Below, piece after piece: positions 5,041-5,295 of a DNA stretch of 5,295 bases. A program made the translations under genes and the position numbers. Source of the stretch: Candidatus Omnitrophota bacterium (GTDB taxonomy: Bacteria; Omnitrophota; Gorgyraeia; Duberdicusellales; 4484-171); the NCBI GenBank assembly GCA_028710385.1, contig JAQTUC010000102.1, forward strand, positions 1 through 5,295. The letters run 5' to 3'. The notes beneath the pieces were generated by a model. That model made no database searches. It was given only the letters and a program-made list of their open reading frames with translations, and was not told the DNA's origin. Numbering within the stretch: the first letter of the stretch is position 1; each line of letters begins with the position of its first letter.

Positions 5041-5079
5041 ATCCTTCGACTCCCTCGCTTTCGCTCGGTCGCTCAGGAT
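5041..5079. repeat. REP-like palindromic element
   Basis: The outer arms ATCCT (5041-5045) and AGGAT (5075-5079) and inner arms CGAC (5047-5050) and GTCG (5068-5071) form a bulged hairpin. The ends TCCTTCGAC and CGCTCAGGA match a dispersed intergenic palindrome that I remember from many bacterial and metagenomic genomes. The loop holds a mirror-symmetric GAGCGAAAGCGAG on the minus strand. Copy number elsewhere in the genome cannot be seen here. Confidence 0.65.
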
Positions 5080-5085
5080 TAATTC

Positions 5086-5130
5086 GACTAAAGGCTTTTG
5101 CTGCGCCTTTGGCTTGCAAAAACCTAAGTC
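5086..5130. repeat. imperfect inverted repeat just downstream of tRNA-Leu
   Basis: GACTAAAGGCTTTTGC (5086-5101) and GCAAAAACCTAAGTC (5116-5130) pair over most of their length (GACT/AGTC, AGG/CCT, TTTTGC/GCAAAA) with small mismatches and a 14-nt loop. It begins about 10 nt after the 3' end of tRNA-Leu and has no T-run on the minus strand. Confidence 0.6.
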
Positions 5131-5140
5131 TCATTAAGAA

Positions 5141-5225
5141 TGCCGGAGGTGGGACTTGAACCCACAAGGCCCTTTCGGGCCGACGGATTTTAAGTCCGTT
5201 ATGTTTGCCATTTCATCACTCCGGC
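5141..5225 (-). tRNA. tRNA-Leu (TAA)
   Basis: An 85-nt class II tRNA: acceptor GCCGGAG/CTCCGGC, anticodon stem ACGGA/TCCGT with loop CTTAAAA (anticodon TAA), a long variable arm with stem GGCCC/GGGCC and loop GAAA, and T arm GTGGG/CCCAC around TTCAAGT. The discriminator is A73. CCA is not encoded. It lies 36 nt after the Cys tRNA, so the two are very likely co-transcribed. Confidence 0.96.
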
Positions 5226-5261
5226 ATTTTACAAAACTTCTGGAGTGATTGTATACATTTT

Positions 5262-5295
5262 AGGCGCGGAGCGGATTTGAACCGCTTGATAGCGG
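5262..5295 (-). tRNA. tRNA-Cys, partial (3' part only)
   Basis: The right edge cuts a tRNA after its 3' half: the 3' acceptor strand CCGCGCC (5263-5269), T arm AGCGG/CCGCT around TTCAAAT, variable loop near TATCA and the end of the anticodon stem (CCGC). The discriminator is U73 (base 5262), which is typical of Cys and also of Gly tRNAs. The acceptor sequence and the CCGCTAT stretch fit tRNA-Cys, but the anticodon is outside the window. CCA is not encoded. Confidence 0.72.

Noticed and set aside
4591..5140. Series of hairpins considered as a CRISPR array
   Set aside because: The units differ in sequence and length, there is no regularly repeated element with spacers between copies, and no cas gene is nearby.

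Overview
The window comes from an AT-leaning bacterial chromosome in which every gene I can support is on the minus strand. I cannot name the host with certainty. The style suggests an uncultured anaerobe-type lineage, with Omnitrophota as a guess from memory: small secreted TPR proteins with a basic N-terminal beta domain, ACR3 plus ArsM, and tRNA spacers packed with hairpins.

Layout, read in the direction of transcription (right to left). First is a tRNA cluster: tRNA-Cys (cut by the window edge), tRNA-Leu(TAA), tRNA-Val(GAC) and tRNA-Asp(GTC), closed by a rho-independent terminator near 4600. The two long tRNA spacers are tiled with abutting inverted repeats. After a short AT-rich gap holding two tiny candidate ORFs comes a lone class I SAM methyltransferase (3603-4433) with its own terminator near 3510.

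The centre is a compact arsenic operon, 3478 down to 1237. It has a TTGACA/TAGAAT promoter, and a perfect 22-bp palindrome sits directly against the -10 box. Then come a UPF0251/DUF134 DNA-binding protein unusually rich in cysteine, an ArsM-type As(III) S-adenosylmethionine methyltransferase and an ACR3-type arsenite efflux permease. The three genes overlap by 20 bp and 1 bp, so they are almost certainly co-transcribed and translationally coupled. As(III) would be methylated by ArsM or exported by ACR3. There is no arsenate reductase and no ArsR repressor in the window, so the UPF0251 protein is the only local candidate regulator.

Downstream is a secreted TPR protein (324-1112) ending in a strong terminator, and then the first 61 codons of a small DUF4190-like membrane protein that runs off the left edge.

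The most interesting point is the ars promoter. The palindrome has the TGAACA-N2-TGTTCA form typical of ArsR/SmtB operators, yet the gene it controls encodes a cysteine-rich protein of a different, poorly characterised regulator family.
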